Below, one piece after another: positions 1 through 5,206 of a stretch of DNA of 6,844 nucleotides. The position numbers and the translations under genes are program-made. Source of the stretch: Pseudomonadota bacterium (GTDB taxonomy: Bacteria > Pseudomonadota > Gammaproteobacteria > Steroidobacterales > Steroidobacteraceae); assembly GCA_021817875.1 (NCBI GenBank), contig JAKAFQ010000233.1, positions 1-6,844 on the forward strand, given 5' to 3'. Under the pieces are notes generated by a model that was not told where the DNA came from, made no database searches, and worked only from the letters and a program-made list of their open reading frames with translations. Each line of letters begins with the position of its first letter. Position 1 is the stretch's first letter.

Positions 1-348
1 TCGGGGAGTCGCGTAGACACTCGCCACGAGCGCGTCGATGGCCGAGAAGTTGCGCAACGCCTGTATGCCGCCGGCGCTCGCGCAGGCGCCGAGCGCCACC
101 AGGTGCTTTGACATGCGGCGTACCTCGCGGATGCGCTCGGCATCGTGCGCGGTGGTGATCGAGCCTTCGACCAGCGACAGCTCGTAGGGACCCGGCGCGA
201 CGGCGCTCGACGCTTCCGGGAAGCTGGCGATCTCGATCGCCTCCGCCACCGCGAGCAGCTGCTCCTCGCAGTCGAGCAGCGAGAGCTGACAGCCGTCGCA
301 GGAAGCGAATTTCCACACCGCGAGCCGCGGACGCCGGGGCGCAGCCAT
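1..348 (-). CDS. hydD: Group 3b [NiFe]-hydrogenase small (delta) subunit, partial (C-terminus beyond left edge)
   Basis: This is the electron-transfer small subunit of a cytoplasmic NAD(P)-linked [NiFe]-hydrogenase. It binds the [4Fe-4S] cluster next to the Ni-Fe site of the large subunit. The visible 116 residues begin at an ATG and contain the signature Cys17-Asp-Gly-Cys20 ([18 protein letters not shown]), then VEGSITT at about 60-66 and [11 protein letters not shown] with Cys89, the third proximal-cluster ligand. The fourth ligand and remaining C-terminus lie outside the window. There is no twin-arginine signal peptide, as expected for a soluble group 3 enzyme. The start lies one base after the hydG stop (TGA, one base, ATG), which indicates translational coupling. 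In characterised sulfhydrogenase operons the order is beta, gamma, delta, alpha, so the large subunit should follow beyond position 1. Assignment to group 3b rather than 3d (HoxY) rests on the HydB/HydG neighbours. Confidence 0.92.
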   Translation of the reverse strand, partial: MAAPRRPRLAVWKFASCDGCQLSLLDCEEQLLAVAEAIEIASFPEASSAVAPGPYELSLVEGSITTAHDAERIREVRRMSKHLVALGACASAGGIQALRNFSAIDALVASVYATPR

Positions 349-349
349 G

Positions 350-1198
350 TCAGATCTCCCGGATCGGGAACAGGGGGGCGATGCGGTCGAAGCGCATCAC
401 GGGGCCGTCCATGCAGATGAACTCCGGACCGAACTGGCAGTGGCCGCACAGACCTGTCGCGCACTTCATGTTGCGCTCCAGAGACAGATGGATGCGCTCA
501 TCGGGCACGCCCGCCTCACGCAGCGCCGCCACGCTGAATCGCATCATCATCTCGGGTCCGCACACGAACGCCACGGCGCTCTTCGAATCGAACCGCGCGC
601 GGGGAATCAGCGCCGGCACGACCCCGACGTTGCCGTGCCACTGCGCGTCGGCATGGTCCACGGTGAGCAACAGGTCCACGCCCGGGCCGCGCCGCCATTG
701 TTCGAGTTCCTGGCGATACAGCACCTCGTCCGGATGTCGCGTGCCGAACAGGATCAACAGCCGCCCGTAACGGTTGCGGCGGGCGAGTGCCCGGCGGATC
801 GCCGGACGCATCGGCGCGAGTCCGAGCCCGCCGGCGACGAAGATCAGATCGGCGCCTTCGGCCTGCGGCCAGGCGGTGCCGAACGGACCACGCAGGCCCA
901 CGGCCGCTCCGGTCCGCAGTCGGGACAGCGCGGTGCTGACCGCCCCGACCTCGCGGACGGTGTGCAGGAACCCGCCGTGCTCGTCTTCGCCACTGATGCT
1001 GATGGCCACCTCGCCGATGCCGAAGGCGTACAGCATGTTGAATTGACCCGGAGCGTAGCTCGGACGGCGGCCGGACTGCGGCTCGAGGCACAGCGTCGCC
1101 GTGTCGGGCAGTTCACGCGTCACCTCCCGAACCCGGTAGATTGCCGGCACGAATGTGCCCGGCGCCCGCCCGGGCACTTCAGCGTTTCCGGTAGACAT
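350..1198 (-). CDS. hydG: Group 3b hydrogenase / sulfhydrogenase gamma subunit (FAD- and NAD(P)-binding, [2Fe-2S])
   Basis: This 282-residue protein is the flavin module that passes electrons between the hydrogenase Fe-S chain and NAD(P)(H). It belongs to the ferredoxin-NADP reductase-like family. An N-terminal FAD-binding barrel covers about residues 15-105, with [22 protein letters not shown] at about 48-69 as the flavin-binding strand. The NAD(P)-binding domain has GPFG at 104-107, the glycine-rich [12 protein letters not shown] at 121-132 and CGPEMMM at 213-219. Near the C-terminus Cys246, Cys251, Cys254 and Cys262 (C-x4-C-x2-C-x7-C) form a [2Fe-2S] site like that of PyrK and HydG proteins. 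The ATG lies 20 bases inside the preceding cNMP-domain gene with no clear Shine-Dalgarno sequence, so translation is probably coupled. Related flavin subunits occur with sulfite reductase and dihydroorotate dehydrogenase, but the HydB and HydD neighbours decide the call. Confidence 0.92.
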   Translation of the reverse strand: MSTGNAEVPGRAPGTFVPAIYRVREVTRELPDTATLCLEPQSGRRPSYAPGQFNMLYAFGIGEVAISISGEDEHGGFLHTVREVGAVSTALSRLRTGAAVGLRGPFGTAWPQAEGADLIFVAGGLGLAPMRPAIRRALARRNRYGRLLILFGTRHPDEVLYRQELEQWRRGPGVDLLLTVDHADAQWHGNVGVVPALIPRARFDSKSAVAFVCGPEMMMRFSVAALREAGVPDERIHLSLERNMKCATGLCGHCQFGPEFICMDGPVMRFDRIAPLFPIREI

Positions 1199-1637
1199 CG
1201 AACATCTGCAGCCGGGTGGCGTGCAGCCGCTTTACGAGCACCGGCAGAAAGCGCTGCATCATGTCGTAGCCGAAATCGTGATCGGCAGCGCATTTGCGGC
1301 GCAGGCAGGCCGCATCGATGCCGAACGCACGGGTCGGTGCGGCCGCGCGCGCATCGAACATCCAGCGGTACGGGGGGACCAGCCAGGACGCACCCACGAT
1401 CTCGCCCTCGGCGAGCGTCGCGAACACGATCGGCGCCTGGTCCGGGCCCACTACATCGAGCGCGACCCGGCCGTGGCGGATGAGGAAGAATTCATTCGCG
1501 GGCTCGCCCTCGTGGAACAGGTACTCGCCGGTGTCGAAGCGGCAGTTTCGGGCGCAGCCGCCGATCAGAGCGGCATGCTCGGCGCCGAGCCCGGCGAAGA
1601 AGGGATGCTCGCGCAGCAGGGTGTCAAGTGCGCGCAT
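1179..1637 (-). CDS. Cyclic-nucleotide-binding-domain protein (sensor domain only) inside the hydrogenase operon
   Basis: This 152-residue protein consists of one Crp/Fnr-type cyclic-nucleotide-binding domain (about residues 10-115) followed by a helical tail ending [17 protein letters not shown]. It has no helix-turn-helix domain, so it is unlikely to be a DNA-binding regulator by itself. FDTGEYLFHEGEPANEFFLIRHGRVAL (34-60) is the typical double-stranded beta-helix. The nucleotide-binding cassette region has Gly78-Glu79, but then an atypical SWLVPPYRWMFDARA (84-98), so binding of cAMP or cGMP is uncertain. From memory, this cassette recurs in proteins near group 3b hydrogenases and other redox loci; I could not check this. 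The gene starts inside the end of hydB (14-base overlap) and ends inside hydG (20-base overlap), so it is built into the operon. Its role as a regulatory or assembly partner of the hydrogenase is inference. Confidence 0.85.
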   Translation of the reverse strand: MRALDTLLREHPFFAGLGAEHAALIGGCARNCRFDTGEYLFHEGEPANEFFLIRHGRVALDVVGPDQAPIVFATLAEGEIVGASWLVPPYRWMFDARAAAPTRAFGIDAACLRRKCAADHDFGYDMMQRFLPVLVKRLHATRLQMFDVYRKR

Positions 1638-2772
1638 GAGCGTCGGGGTCGTCCTGCGCCGGTGAGACGGCGCTGAGGGCGGCGGCTTCCGCCGTGATGT
1701 CGATACCGGCCGGACACCAGGTGATGCAGCGCCCGCAGCCGACGCAGCCGCTGCCGCCGAACTGATCGAACCAATAGGAAAGCTTGTGCGTCATCCAGTG
1801 CCGATAACGCGCGCGGGTGCTGTGGCGCACGCTGCCGCCGTGCAGGAAGGAAAAATCCAGCGTGAAGCACGAGTCCCAGACGCGGAGCCGCTCGGCCGTG
1901 GTGCCCTCGAGGCTGCTGTGGTCCTCGACCGAGCTGCAGAAGCAGGTCGGACACACCATGGTGCAGTTGCCGCAGGACAGGCACCGCGCGGCGAGCGCGT
2001 CCCAGCGCGGATGGCCCGGGACCTCCCGCAGCAATTCCCGCAGGCGCGTGCTGTCGAGTCTGCGGCCCATCTGCGCGGTGGCACGGGCGAGCACCGCCTG
2101 TGCGGCGGCGAGCTCCGCGGCGCTCGGTGCGCGGCTCGGGATGGCATCGAGCAGTCTGGCCCCGGCATCGCTGCCGATCTCGACCAGGAAGCTGGCCCGA
2201 TCCGCGTCCAGCAGCTCAGTCAGCGACAGGTCGAATCCCAGCGTCGCCTTCGGACCCGTACCCATGGAGTGGCAGAAGCAGGTACCGCCGCCCTGGGCGC
2301 AGTTGACCGCGACGATCAATGCGCTCAGGCGGCGCGCCCGATAGGCATCATCGGAGTAGCGGCCGCCGAAAAACACCCGGTCCTGGATGGCAATGGCGTG
2401 CAGTTCGCAGGCGCGCACGCCGATGAAGGCCTGTTTGAGCCCAGAGGGATCCGCCGGTCTCACCTCGAAACCGTCGTGTCTGTGGGCCGTCCAGAGCCGT
2501 TCGAGCGGCGGTCGCAGGAATTGCTTCCAGGAGTGCGGGCCGACGTTGAAACCGAACCACGCATCGTCGGCGCGGCGCTGGATTTCGTAACGGCCGGCAT
2601 CCTGACGGTCGCTCCAGCCGGCCGGAAATTCCGACACATCGGTGACGTCGTCGTAAACGATCGCGCGGTCACGCAGCCGCGGACCGATGGTGCGATAGCC
2701 CTGAGCCACGAGCGCATCGAGCAACCCCTGCAGGGTCTCCCGCGCAATCACGGCGTTCGTTGGCGCCGACAA
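1624..2772 (-). CDS. hydB: Group 3b hydrogenase / sulfhydrogenase beta subunit (multi [4Fe-4S])
   Basis: This Fe-S relay subunit connects the hydrogenase small subunit to the flavin subunit. With the TTG start at 2772 it has 382 residues. C-terminal ferredoxin-type motifs are Cys264-x2-Cys267-x2-Cys270-x3-Cys274-Pro and Cys343-x2-Cys346-x2-Cys349-x3-Cys353-Pro, giving two [4Fe-4S] clusters. Further conserved-looking cysteines lie at [15 protein letters not shown] (Cys122) and at Cys158, Cys165 and Cys167 ([19 protein letters not shown]), and another pair at Cys277/Cys279. The same architecture occurs in anaerobic sulfite reductase subunit A (AsrA), but the hydG/hydD neighbours favour HydB. 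The frame stays open to an ATG at 2901, but the added 43 residues are Arg/Pro-rich and do not look like family sequence. The TTG has a strong GAGGAG six bases upstream. It is the first gene of the operon and overlaps the next by 14 bases. Confidence 0.9.
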   Translation of the reverse strand: MSAPTNAVIARETLQGLLDALVAQGYRTIGPRLRDRAIVYDDVTDVSEFPAGWSDRQDAGRYEIQRRADDAWFGFNVGPHSWKQFLRPPLERLWTAHRHDGFEVRPADPSGLKQAFIGVRACELHAIAIQDRVFFGGRYSDDAYRARRLSALIVAVNCAQGGGTCFCHSMGTGPKATLGFDLSLTELLDADRASFLVEIGSDAGARLLDAIPSRAPSAAELAAAQAVLARATAQMGRRLDSTRLRELLREVPGHPRWDALAARCLSCGNCTMVCPTCFCSSVEDHSSLEGTTAERLRVWDSCFTLDFSFLHGGSVRHSTRARYRHWMTHKLSYWFDQFGGSGCVGCGRCITWCPAGIDITAEAAALSAVSPAQDDPDAHART

Positions 2773-2778
2773 AACCTG

Positions 2779-2784
2779 CTCCTC
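2779..2784 (-). promoter_or_regulatory. Shine-Dalgarno site deciding the TTG start of hydB
   Basis: On the minus strand GAGGAG lies six bases before a TTG codon at 2772-2770, in the hydB frame. It is the best ribosome-binding site in this operon. It supports a TTG start rather than the ATG 43 codons further upstream. Confidence 0.7.
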
Positions 2785-3004
2785 GCGTTGTGCCGCTGTC
2801 GGACGCGATCGAGCATATCCGGTCCGCGCCGGGACCACCGTCCGTAACGACCGCAACCGGTGCGCTGCCGGGCGGAACGCGCGCTGACGCTCGAGCCGCA
2901 CCAGGGCGTGCGGTGTCGGGGAGCGGATCGGGCCGATCAGCCGGGTGTCGGACGCGAGGCGGTGCGCTCGCGGCGCCCAGGCGTGATCGCAAGCGGCACC
3001 GCTG
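2785..3004 (-). other. Intergenic region upstream of the hydrogenase operon
   Basis: This roughly 220-base gap separates the isochorismatase-family gene from the hydB start. It should hold the hydrogenase promoter unless transcription reads through from upstream. I find no convincing sigma-70, sigma-54 or Crp/Fnr site. The nearest is a TATGCT in a -10-like position (2817-2812 on the minus strand) without a matching -35. A small inverted repeat GATCGG-G-CCGATC sits at 2926-2938. No coding signal is seen beyond the unlikely upstream extension of hydB. Confidence 0.4.
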
Positions 3005-3021
3005 CGTGAGCGGCGCTCACG
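3005..3021. terminator. Perfect inverted repeat at the end of the isochorismatase-family gene
   Basis: CGTGAGCG and CGCTCACG flank one central G, giving a perfect 8+1+8 inverted repeat. The stop codon of the minus-strand gene lies inside it. As RNA it could form a compact GC-rich hairpin at the 3' end of that transcript. No T-tract follows on either strand, so it is not a standard intrinsic terminator and may only protect the mRNA end or be chance. Confidence 0.3.
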
Positions 3022-3574
3022 GCCGGCGCAGGAGCTCGAGAACCTGAGCGGTCGTGCCGGTCTCGCCGAGTCTCGGGAATATCCGCGTCAGACTGTTGTG
3101 ATGAGCCTCCGGGCTGAGATCGGTCATCGCATCGATCGCCAGCGTGACATGGAACCCGAGCTCATGGGCCTGGCGGGCCGTCGATTCCACACCGATGCTG
3201 GTGGCGACGCCCGCGAGCACCACCTGCGTCACGGACAACGACCTGAGGTAGGCCTCGAGGTCCGTGTGCGTGAATGCGCCCCAGGTCCGCTTGGTCACCC
3301 GGTGGTCGGTCGGCTGCGGATCGAGTTGCGGCAGCAGCTCGGTCCAGTCGGCGGGCAAGTCGGCGAGTCCACGCGCGTGTTCGGTCCGTCCCGGCGCGCC
3401 GCCTGCGACGTTGACCAGTACGACGGGCAGGCCGCGGCTGCGGAACGTTTCCGCCAGTTCGCGTGCGTGGCGCACCACGGGGTCGAAGGCCTGCGCGCTG
3501 ACGAGAGAGGTCACGCCCTTCTGAAGATCGACGATGATCAGAGCGGTGGCCGGATCGATGACGGTCAGTGGCAT
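3017..3574 (-). CDS. Isochorismatase-family (cysteine hydrolase fold) protein lacking the usual catalytic cysteine
   Basis: This 185-residue protein has the Rossmann-like isochorismatase/nicotinamidase fold. Visible family features are ALIIVDLQKG with Asp16, VTKRTWGAF with Lys95, and VVLAGVATSIGVESTARQA (118-136). In active cysteine hydrolases the last motif reads like ATN-I-C-VEST, with the cysteine as nucleophile. Here Gly128 occupies that place, although Asp16 and Lys95 are kept. True isochorismatases such as PhzD also work without the cysteine, so activity is possible, but the substrate is unknown. The start at 3574 is preceded by AGGAA at a suitable distance. An ATG 20 codons upstream lacks such a site and adds a non-family peptide. 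The gene follows a marR regulator by 72 bases on the same strand, which suggests that the regulator controls it. From memory the ATSIGVESTAR variant recurs in proteobacterial YcaC-like proteins. Confidence 0.88.
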   Translation of the reverse strand: MPLTVIDPATALIIVDLQKGVTSLVSAQAFDPVVRHARELAETFRSRGLPVVLVNVAGGAPGRTEHARGLADLPADWTELLPQLDPQPTDHRVTKRTWGAFTHTDLEAYLRSLSVTQVVLAGVATSIGVESTARQAHELGFHVTLAIDAMTDLSPEAHHNSLTRIFPRLGETGTTAQVLELLRRP

Positions 3575-3578
3575 GGGA

Positions 3579-3584
3579 TTCCTA
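3579..3584 (-). promoter_or_regulatory. Ribosome-binding site of the isochorismatase-family gene
   Basis: On the minus strand TAGGAA lies four bases before the ATG at 3574-3572. It supports this start over the ATG 60 bases further upstream. Confidence 0.6.
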
Positions 3585-3646
3585 CATGGATGGGGAGTGT
3601 TCGAGGCCGTTCGTGCCGCGGTTCGATCGCGCACACGCCGGCACTG

Positions 3647-4087
3647 TCATGGCTGGCCCAGTTGCTTGATCAGCGGCACGGCCGCGCCCAGAGTCTGCAG
3701 CTCCCGGGCATCGAGTCTGGCCAGGGCGGTCGCGAGCCATTGTCGCTTTGCGGCGCTGCGTTCGGCCCGGATCGCGGCCCCCTTGGCCGTCAGGGCAAAC
3801 AAAATCCGCCGGCCGTCGCGCGGATCGGGCCGGCGTCGTACCAGATCCTGCGCTGCGAGCGCCGCGAGAATCGATCCCATCGACTGAGGCTTCATCGCTT
3901 CCGCCCGGGCGAGTTCGGCTGCCGTGATCCCGTCGTGCGGCTCGAGTCGCGCGAGGACCGCCAGTTGGGACAGGCTCAGACCACCCGGCTGGCCTTGCGT
4001 GCGCAGGCGCCGGACGAGTTGGCCGGCGGCGAGGGCCAGTTCCGCCGCAAGCGATTCAATCGCGGTCGAAGAGCCTGTGGAGGACAC
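3647..4087 (-). CDS. MarR-family transcriptional regulator (GTG start)
   Basis: This 146-residue winged-helix repressor-type regulator has a helical dimerisation N-terminus (about 8-35). The DNA-binding core has LSLSQLAVLARL (37-48), the helix pair ITAAELARAEAMKPQSMGSILAALAAQDLV (54-83) and the wing RRRPDPRDGRRILFALT (84-100), followed by C-terminal dimerisation helices. MarR proteins usually bind a palindrome as dimers and release it on binding a small ligand or on oxidation. The start must be the GTG at 4087-4085: an in-frame TAA lies only six codons upstream (4105-4103), and no other start codon lies near the N-terminus. No Shine-Dalgarno sequence precedes it. It probably forms an operon with the downstream isochorismatase-family gene and likely represses itself through the palindrome about 20 bases upstream. 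The ligand is unknown. Confidence 0.92.
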   Translation of the reverse strand: MSSTGSSTAIESLAAELALAAGQLVRRLRTQGQPGGLSLSQLAVLARLEPHDGITAAELARAEAMKPQSMGSILAALAAQDLVRRRPDPRDGRRILFALTAKGAAIRAERSAAKRQWLATALARLDARELQTLGAAVPLIKQLGQP

Positions 4088-4093
4088 GCTGAC

Positions 4094-4122
4094 AGGATAT
4101 ATTTAGACAGTTTACCTTGCAA
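4094..4122 (-). promoter_or_regulatory. Predicted sigma-70 promoter of the minus-strand marR operon
   Basis: On the minus strand TTGCAA (4122-4117) and TATCCT (4099-4094) are separated by 17 bases, each matching the consensus at four of six positions. The expected transcription start falls at about 4087, which is the GTG start codon, so the mRNA may be leaderless. The -35 hexamer sits in the centre of the palindrome, a typical arrangement for autorepression. Confidence 0.5.
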
Positions 4123-4131
4123 GATAAACTG
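4108..4131. promoter_or_regulatory. Probable MarR operator: 24-base near-perfect palindrome
   Basis: The outer arms CAGTTTA (4108-4114) and TAAACTG (4125-4131) are perfect complements. The core CTTGCAAG (4116-4123) is itself a palindrome with the same centre, between 4119 and 4120. Only the pair 4115/4124 (C versus A) breaks the symmetry, so 22 of 24 bases are symmetric. The site lies in an AT-rich island of an otherwise GC-rich window, between two divergent marR genes, and overlaps both predicted promoters. Size and symmetry suit a MarR dimer. Which of the two regulators binds it is not shown; the closer, minus-strand one is the first candidate. Confidence 0.75.
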
Positions 4132-4139
4132 ATTAAAAT
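4111..4139 (+). promoter_or_regulatory. Predicted sigma-70 promoter reading toward the plus-strand marR gene
   Basis: TTTACC (4111-4116, four of six matches) and TAAAAT (4134-4139, five of six matches) are separated by exactly 17 bases. Transcription would begin near 4146, leaving a leader of about 220 bases before the plus-strand marR gene. The element overlaps the palindrome and the divergent promoter, so the two promoters probably exclude each other and are controlled by the same operator. Confidence 0.5.
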
Positions 4140-4367
4140 CCCGGCGAGACCTGTCCGCGCATGTCGCCATTCCGGGCGCTGTTGCGCGGCAGCAGCTCGC
4201 TCGATGGGATTCCAATACGCACGGCGTGCGGCCCGGTGCGTCCTGCGGGTCGCGACGAGGCCGGAGGCAGCGATCATGCTCAGTAAACCCTGCGAAACAT
4301 CCGCCGCAAGCGGGCCGGCGTCAATCCCCGGTGAGAGGGGTGTCGACAGACGCAACGGGAGTCCCCG
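4140..4367 (+). other. Leader region between the predicted promoter and the plus-strand marR gene
   Basis: This 228-base stretch has no recognised gene. A 41-codon open frame (ATG at 4161, stop at 4284-4286, beginning MSPFRALLRGSS) begins about 15 bases after the predicted transcription start. It lacks a Shine-Dalgarno sequence, resembles nothing I know, and has weaker third-position GC bias (28 of 40 codons) than expected for this GC-rich window. The end holds GGGAG six bases before the marR ATG, a good ribosome-binding site. No riboswitch or attenuator is identifiable. It may be an ordinary long 5' leader, or a nearer unseen promoter may serve the gene. Confidence 0.35.
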
Positions 4368-4823
4368 ATGGCCGTGAGTCAGAAGGACCCGCGACGCGCG
4401 CCTCGGCGTGAGCTCAGCCTCGCGGATTACCGGTTGCTCGCCGAATTCCGCTACCTGCTCGCGACGTTTCTCTCCTTCAGCGCGCGCGCGGCGGATGCCG
4501 CAGGGCTCGCACCCCGCCAGCACCAGGCGCTGCTCGCCATCAAGGGCTATCCGGGGGGCGGTCCGGTGACGGTGGGCGATCTCGCCGAACGCCTCGGTAT
4601 CCGCCATCACAGCGCCGTGGGCCTGGTCGACCGCCTCGTGCACAGCGGCTATCTCGTGCGGCGCGCCGACCCGCTCGACAGGCGGCGTGCCATCCTCTCG
4701 CTCACCGCCGCCGCAGAGCAGGCGCTCGCGGCGCTGTCGGCGGCCCATCGCGACGAGCTGCGGCGGATCGCGCCGCTGCTGAAGCCGCTGTTGAGTCAGC
4801 TCGGCTCGCCGGAGGTCCGCTGA
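4368..4823 (+). CDS. MarR-family transcriptional regulator (second, divergent)
   Basis: This 151-residue winged-helix regulator differs clearly from its divergent neighbour. A basic N-terminus (about 1-15) precedes the dimerisation helix DYRLLAEFRYLLATFLSFSARAA (20-42). The DNA-binding core follows, with LAPRQHQALLAIKGYPGGGPVTVGDLAERLGIRHHSAVGLVDRLVHSGYLVRR (47-99) and the wing DPLDRRRAILSLT (101-113), then a C-terminal helix. The start ATG has GGGAG six bases upstream. A Pro-Gly-Gly-Gly insert between the second helix and the recognition motif (62-65) resembles a MarR subfamily I have seen in proteobacteria, but I cannot name a ligand. It may be read from the AT-rich promoter about 220 bases upstream, which would put both MarR genes under one operator. 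Alternatively it may regulate the small downstream membrane gene or distant targets. Confidence 0.92.
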   Translation: MAVSQKDPRRAPRRELSLADYRLLAEFRYLLATFLSFSARAADAAGLAPRQHQALLAIKGYPGGGPVTVGDLAERLGIRHHSAVGLVDRLVHSGYLVRRADPLDRRRAILSLTAAAEQALAALSAAHRDELRRIAPLLKPLLSQLGSPEVR

Positions 4824-4827
4824 GCGA

Positions 4828-4850
4828 CGCTGCGAGCGACGTTCGCAGCG
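4828..4850 (+). terminator. Hairpin just after the plus-strand marR gene
   Basis: CGCTGCGA and TCGCAGCG form a perfect eight-base stem with a seven-base loop, starting four bases after the stop codon. No run of T follows, so it is a weak candidate for an intrinsic terminator. It may instead protect the transcript end or precede a Rho-dependent stop. Confidence 0.35.
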
Positions 4851-4948
4851 CCAGCGGCCGTCGGCGAGTGACCTGGCCGGCGTGAGCTTTTGCCCGGCGG
4901 ACGCGGCCGTGCCTTGCCGGCGGGCGTGATTTCAGGTACCTGGACGCC

Positions 4949-5110
4949 ATGCGCGGAATTTTCTCCTTCCTCGGCGCCTCGCTGCTCGGTTCCCTCGGCT
5001 GGACGCTCGGCCGGTACATCGGCTTCGGCACTGCGCTCGTGGTGAGCTGCATCGGCAGCGGCCTCGGCATGTACTGGGGCCGCAGACTCTTCGACGAGTG
5101 GTTCGGCTGA
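4949..5110 (+). CDS. Small glycine-rich membrane protein (53 residues)
   Basis: This short frame encodes a protein that begins MRGIFSFLGASLLGSLGW, continues TLGRYIGFGTALVVSCIGSG, and ends LGMYWGRRLFDEWFG. Two hydrophobic stretches (about 4-20 and 24-43) are packed with Gly at short intervals, as in tightly packed transmembrane helices. A basic pair (Arg45-Arg46) and a short amphipathic end follow, placing the C-terminus probably in the cytoplasm. Small proteins of this layout, with Gly-Trp near the middle and GLGxYxGRR near the end, are widespread in bacteria and lack a known function; this is from memory. Codon choice is strongly GC-ending, unlike random sequence. There is no strong Shine-Dalgarno sequence. 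It lies 125 bases after marR on the same strand and converges with groEL. Joint transcription with marR is possible but unsupported. Confidence 0.72.
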   Translation: MRGIFSFLGASLLGSLGWTLGRYIGFGTALVVSCIGSGLGMYWGRRLFDEWFG

Positions 5111-5206
5111 CCGGTCTCGGCGGGGATTCAGGCGGGGCAGGGCACCGAGCGCCGATCCGCGCCGGCACGGCCGTGCGAACCTGTTCCGGGCGCGACTCGT
5201 TCCGGC
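5111..5206. other. Convergent intergenic spacer
   Basis: These 96 bases separate the stop of the small membrane gene from the stop of groEL. A 12-base perfect palindrome GCACGGCCGTGC lies at 5165-5176. There is no T-rich terminator tract on either strand and no gene. If termination occurs here it is probably Rho-dependent. Confidence 0.4.

Noticed and set aside
347..1483. 378-codon open frame on the plus strand opposite hydG and the cNMP gene
   Set aside because: It is antisense to two well-recognised genes, has Arg/His/Ala-rich low-information sequence and no domain. Long antisense frames are expected in GC-rich DNA.
1624..2772. hydB considered as anaerobic sulfite reductase subunit AsrA
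   Set aside because: The Fe-S layout is shared, but adjacent genes encode a hydrogenase small subunit and HydG-type flavin subunit, and no siroheme sulfite reductase is seen.
1786..2847. 353-codon plus-strand open frame opposite hydB
   Set aside because: It mirrors the hydB codons, has no family features, and HydB's cluster motifs prove the other strand.
2785..3004. Search for a Crp/Fnr, sigma-54 or NtrC-type promoter upstream of hydB
   Set aside because: No spacing-correct pair of elements was found; isolated half-matches are not enough.
3098..4132. 344-codon plus-strand open frame opposite the isochorismatase-family gene and marR
   Set aside because: It crosses two real minus-strand genes and the operator, and has no recognisable domain.
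3573..4212. The ten-base word ATGGGATTCC occurs twice, at the hydrolase start and in the marR leader
   Set aside because: It is short, has no extended similarity around it and no symmetry; probably chance.
4056..4748. 230-codon minus-strand open frame crossing the operator and the plus-strand marR
   Set aside because: It runs antisense to a clear MarR gene through the AT-rich control region and has no recognisable features.
5165..5176. Twelve-base palindrome GCACGGCCGTGC after groEL considered as a terminator or operator
   Set aside because: It has no loop, no T-tract and is plausible by chance in GC-rich sequence.
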